Assembly (NCBI RefSeq): GCF_021513235.1
Contig: NZ_CP090976.1
Coordinates: forward strand, 186,001-250,000
Reading direction: 5' to 3'
DNA from: Kaistella sp. 97-N-M2
Lineage (GTDB): Bacteria > Bacteroidota > Bacteroidia > Flavobacteriales > Weeksellaceae
DNA: 64,000 bases
Positions within the stretch are counted from its first letter, which is position 1. The number at the start of each line of letters is the position of its first letter. The notes under the pieces are model-generated. The model had not been told where the DNA came from. It searched no databases and saw nothing but the letters and a program-made list of their open reading frames with translations. Of this stretch, positions 63,230-64,000 are shown piece after piece. The translations under genes and the position numbers were made by a program.

Positions 63230-64000
63230 TTACCGTATTGTCCACCATTTCCTTCGTGCTGATATCTAAAGTTTGGGACCGAATAGGCAGAAAAAAGCGG
63301 AACGGATTCTTCAGGAAATACCGGAAAATTTCTTTGTAAATTTCTTGCACTTCCCCAAAGTTCACCTTCCGCGAGCGGAAAGCGAGGATCATCGACAAAC
63401 CAAAACTGACGGCGAAATTAAAAAATCCGATGATAAAAACCGTCGTAACCGAAATCCAAACCGTGTACGGATCGACCTCAAAACCTTTTCCGTAAAAACC
63501 TAACGCGATATTTCCTGCCGCAAAAGTAATGTGGCGAATATCGAGATCGAGGCCCAAAAACAACCCAATCGGACCAGTGACGCCCAGGAAAACCCCAAAC
63601 CATAAATTCGACATAATCCCAGGCCAGTTTCGCGCGTAATACCCGGAAATCCTTTTCGCAGTCTGTTTGCCTAAAAAATAATTCAGAAAAGGGTTTTTCG
63701 CAATTCTTTTCGGAATGTGGTAAAAGACAGAACTGTTCGCAACATTTCCGGAGATAATACCGGAAATAAAAAGAAAAAATCCCGCGATACAGGCGTGCAG
63801 AATGGCTTTCGACTGAAAGGGATTATGATCCATTAGAAGTTTTGTTGATCTTTCGGCGGCAAAATTCTGCTGAAACAAAACATCCAGACCATAAATCAAC
63901 GCTAAAGCCACCGGGAAAGCCAGGGCCACATTTCCCATGAACGCAATAAATTGTGTCCGGAATAGCTTGGAAACCAAATGCGCAAAATCGACATAATTTT
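63207..64000 (-). CDS. Gcr-type 'site-specific recombinase' membrane protein, 5' end cut by window edge
   Basis: The minus-strand frame stays open from the stop at 63207 to the window edge, so the N-terminal part of the gene lies outside. The visible C-terminal part (about 264 residues) has several hydrophobic segments (about 16-35, 58-75, 113-130, 155-172 and 180-205 of this part) and motifs such as HACIAGFFLFISGIISG, KNPFLNYFLG and LDIRHITFAAGNIALG, typical of PF10136, the Gcr-type proteins annotated as site-specific recombinases but looking like membrane proteins. A true recombinase function is doubtful. Confidence 0.72.
   Translation of the reverse strand, partial: NYVDFAHLVSKLFRTQFIAFMGNVALAFPVALALIYGLDVLFQQNFAAERSTKLLMDHNPFQSKAILHACIAGFFLFISGIISGNVANSSVFYHIPKRIAKNPFLNYFLGKQTAKRISGYYARNWPGIMSNLWFGVFLGVTGPIGLFLGLDLDIRHITFAAGNIALGFYGKGFEVDPYTVWISVTTVFIIGFFNFAVSFGLSMILAFRSRKVNFGEVQEIYKEIFRYFLKNPFRFFLPIRSQTLDISTKEMVDNTVITKSEDR

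Noticed and set aside
63207-64000. True site-specific recombinase, marking a mobile element
   Set aside because: The visible part is a multi-pass membrane protein without serine or tyrosine recombinase residues; the name is historical.

Overview
The window looks like chromosome from a member of the Bacteroidota, most likely a Flavobacteriia of the Weeksellaceae (Chryseobacterium/Kaistella-like) group. The evidence is three secreted proteins with type IX secretion (T9SS) C-terminal domains, one of them of the gliding-associated kind; several start-proximal TAnnTTTG boxes, the -7 element of Bacteroidota promoters; AT-rich intergenic DNA; and typical flavobacterial families (DUF4256, DUF5916, DUF3108, DUF4349, CvfB, alpha-2-macroglobulin). 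The genus is an inference, not a proof.

Layout. 1-3.2 kb: a short-chain dehydrogenase cut by the left edge, a frameshifted DUF4256 gene and a ferredoxin reductase/ferredoxin pair. 3.3-6.7 kb: exported DUF3108 and DUF5916 proteins. 6.7-11.2 kb: pheS, rdgB, a CPBP membrane protease and prfC. 11.4-17.7 kb: a DUF4349 lipoprotein, fatty-acid genes (acyl-CoA dehydrogenase, acyl-CoA ligase) and a frameshifted aldo/keto reductase. 17.8-25.4 kb: a Zn-ribbon protein, a 1324-residue T9SS adhesin-like protein, tRNA-Pro(GGG), cvfB, a catalase-like protein and a second, frameshifted T9SS protein. 25.4-29.4 kb: hairpin repeats, lpdA, an AT-rich patch and an SPFH protein. 29.6-34.3 kb: an unusual two-gene peptidase module. 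34.3-42 kb: dgt, a glycosyltransferase, recQ with a small acidic follower, kdsD and tatC. 42-49.3 kb: SRPBCC, MBL-fold, TspO-like, alpha/beta hydrolase, thiolase, DUF1398, VOC, DUF1569 and Crp/Fnr genes. 49.7-53.6 kb: a TolC/HlyD/ABC-2 exporter operon. 53.8-61 kb: a T9SS protein and a giant alpha-2-macroglobulin. 61-64 kb: a UbiA-like gene, recF, a DciA-like gene and a Gcr-type membrane protein cut by the right edge.

Most of the window is ordinary housekeeping and envelope biology. The best candidate for an undescribed system is the pair at 29654-34293. One protein carries a trypsin-like domain and a subtilisin domain, both with complete catalytic residues. Two bases after its stop comes a protein carrying every M19 (membrane dipeptidase) metal motif but with HxH in place of HxD. 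Neither has a signal peptide, so the module probably acts in the cytoplasm.

A second theme is small palindromic repeats: a 32-bp hairpin triplet next to lpdA, two clear copies (plus one doubtful) of a larger dispersed intergenic element, and two small palindromes read through in frame inside the alpha-2-macroglobulin gene.

Caution: at least five genes are broken by single-base indels, three of them in runs of seven or eight identical bases, and two more loci are suspect. This density suggests uncorrected sequencing indels rather than real gene decay. Gene integrity in this window should be read with that in mind.
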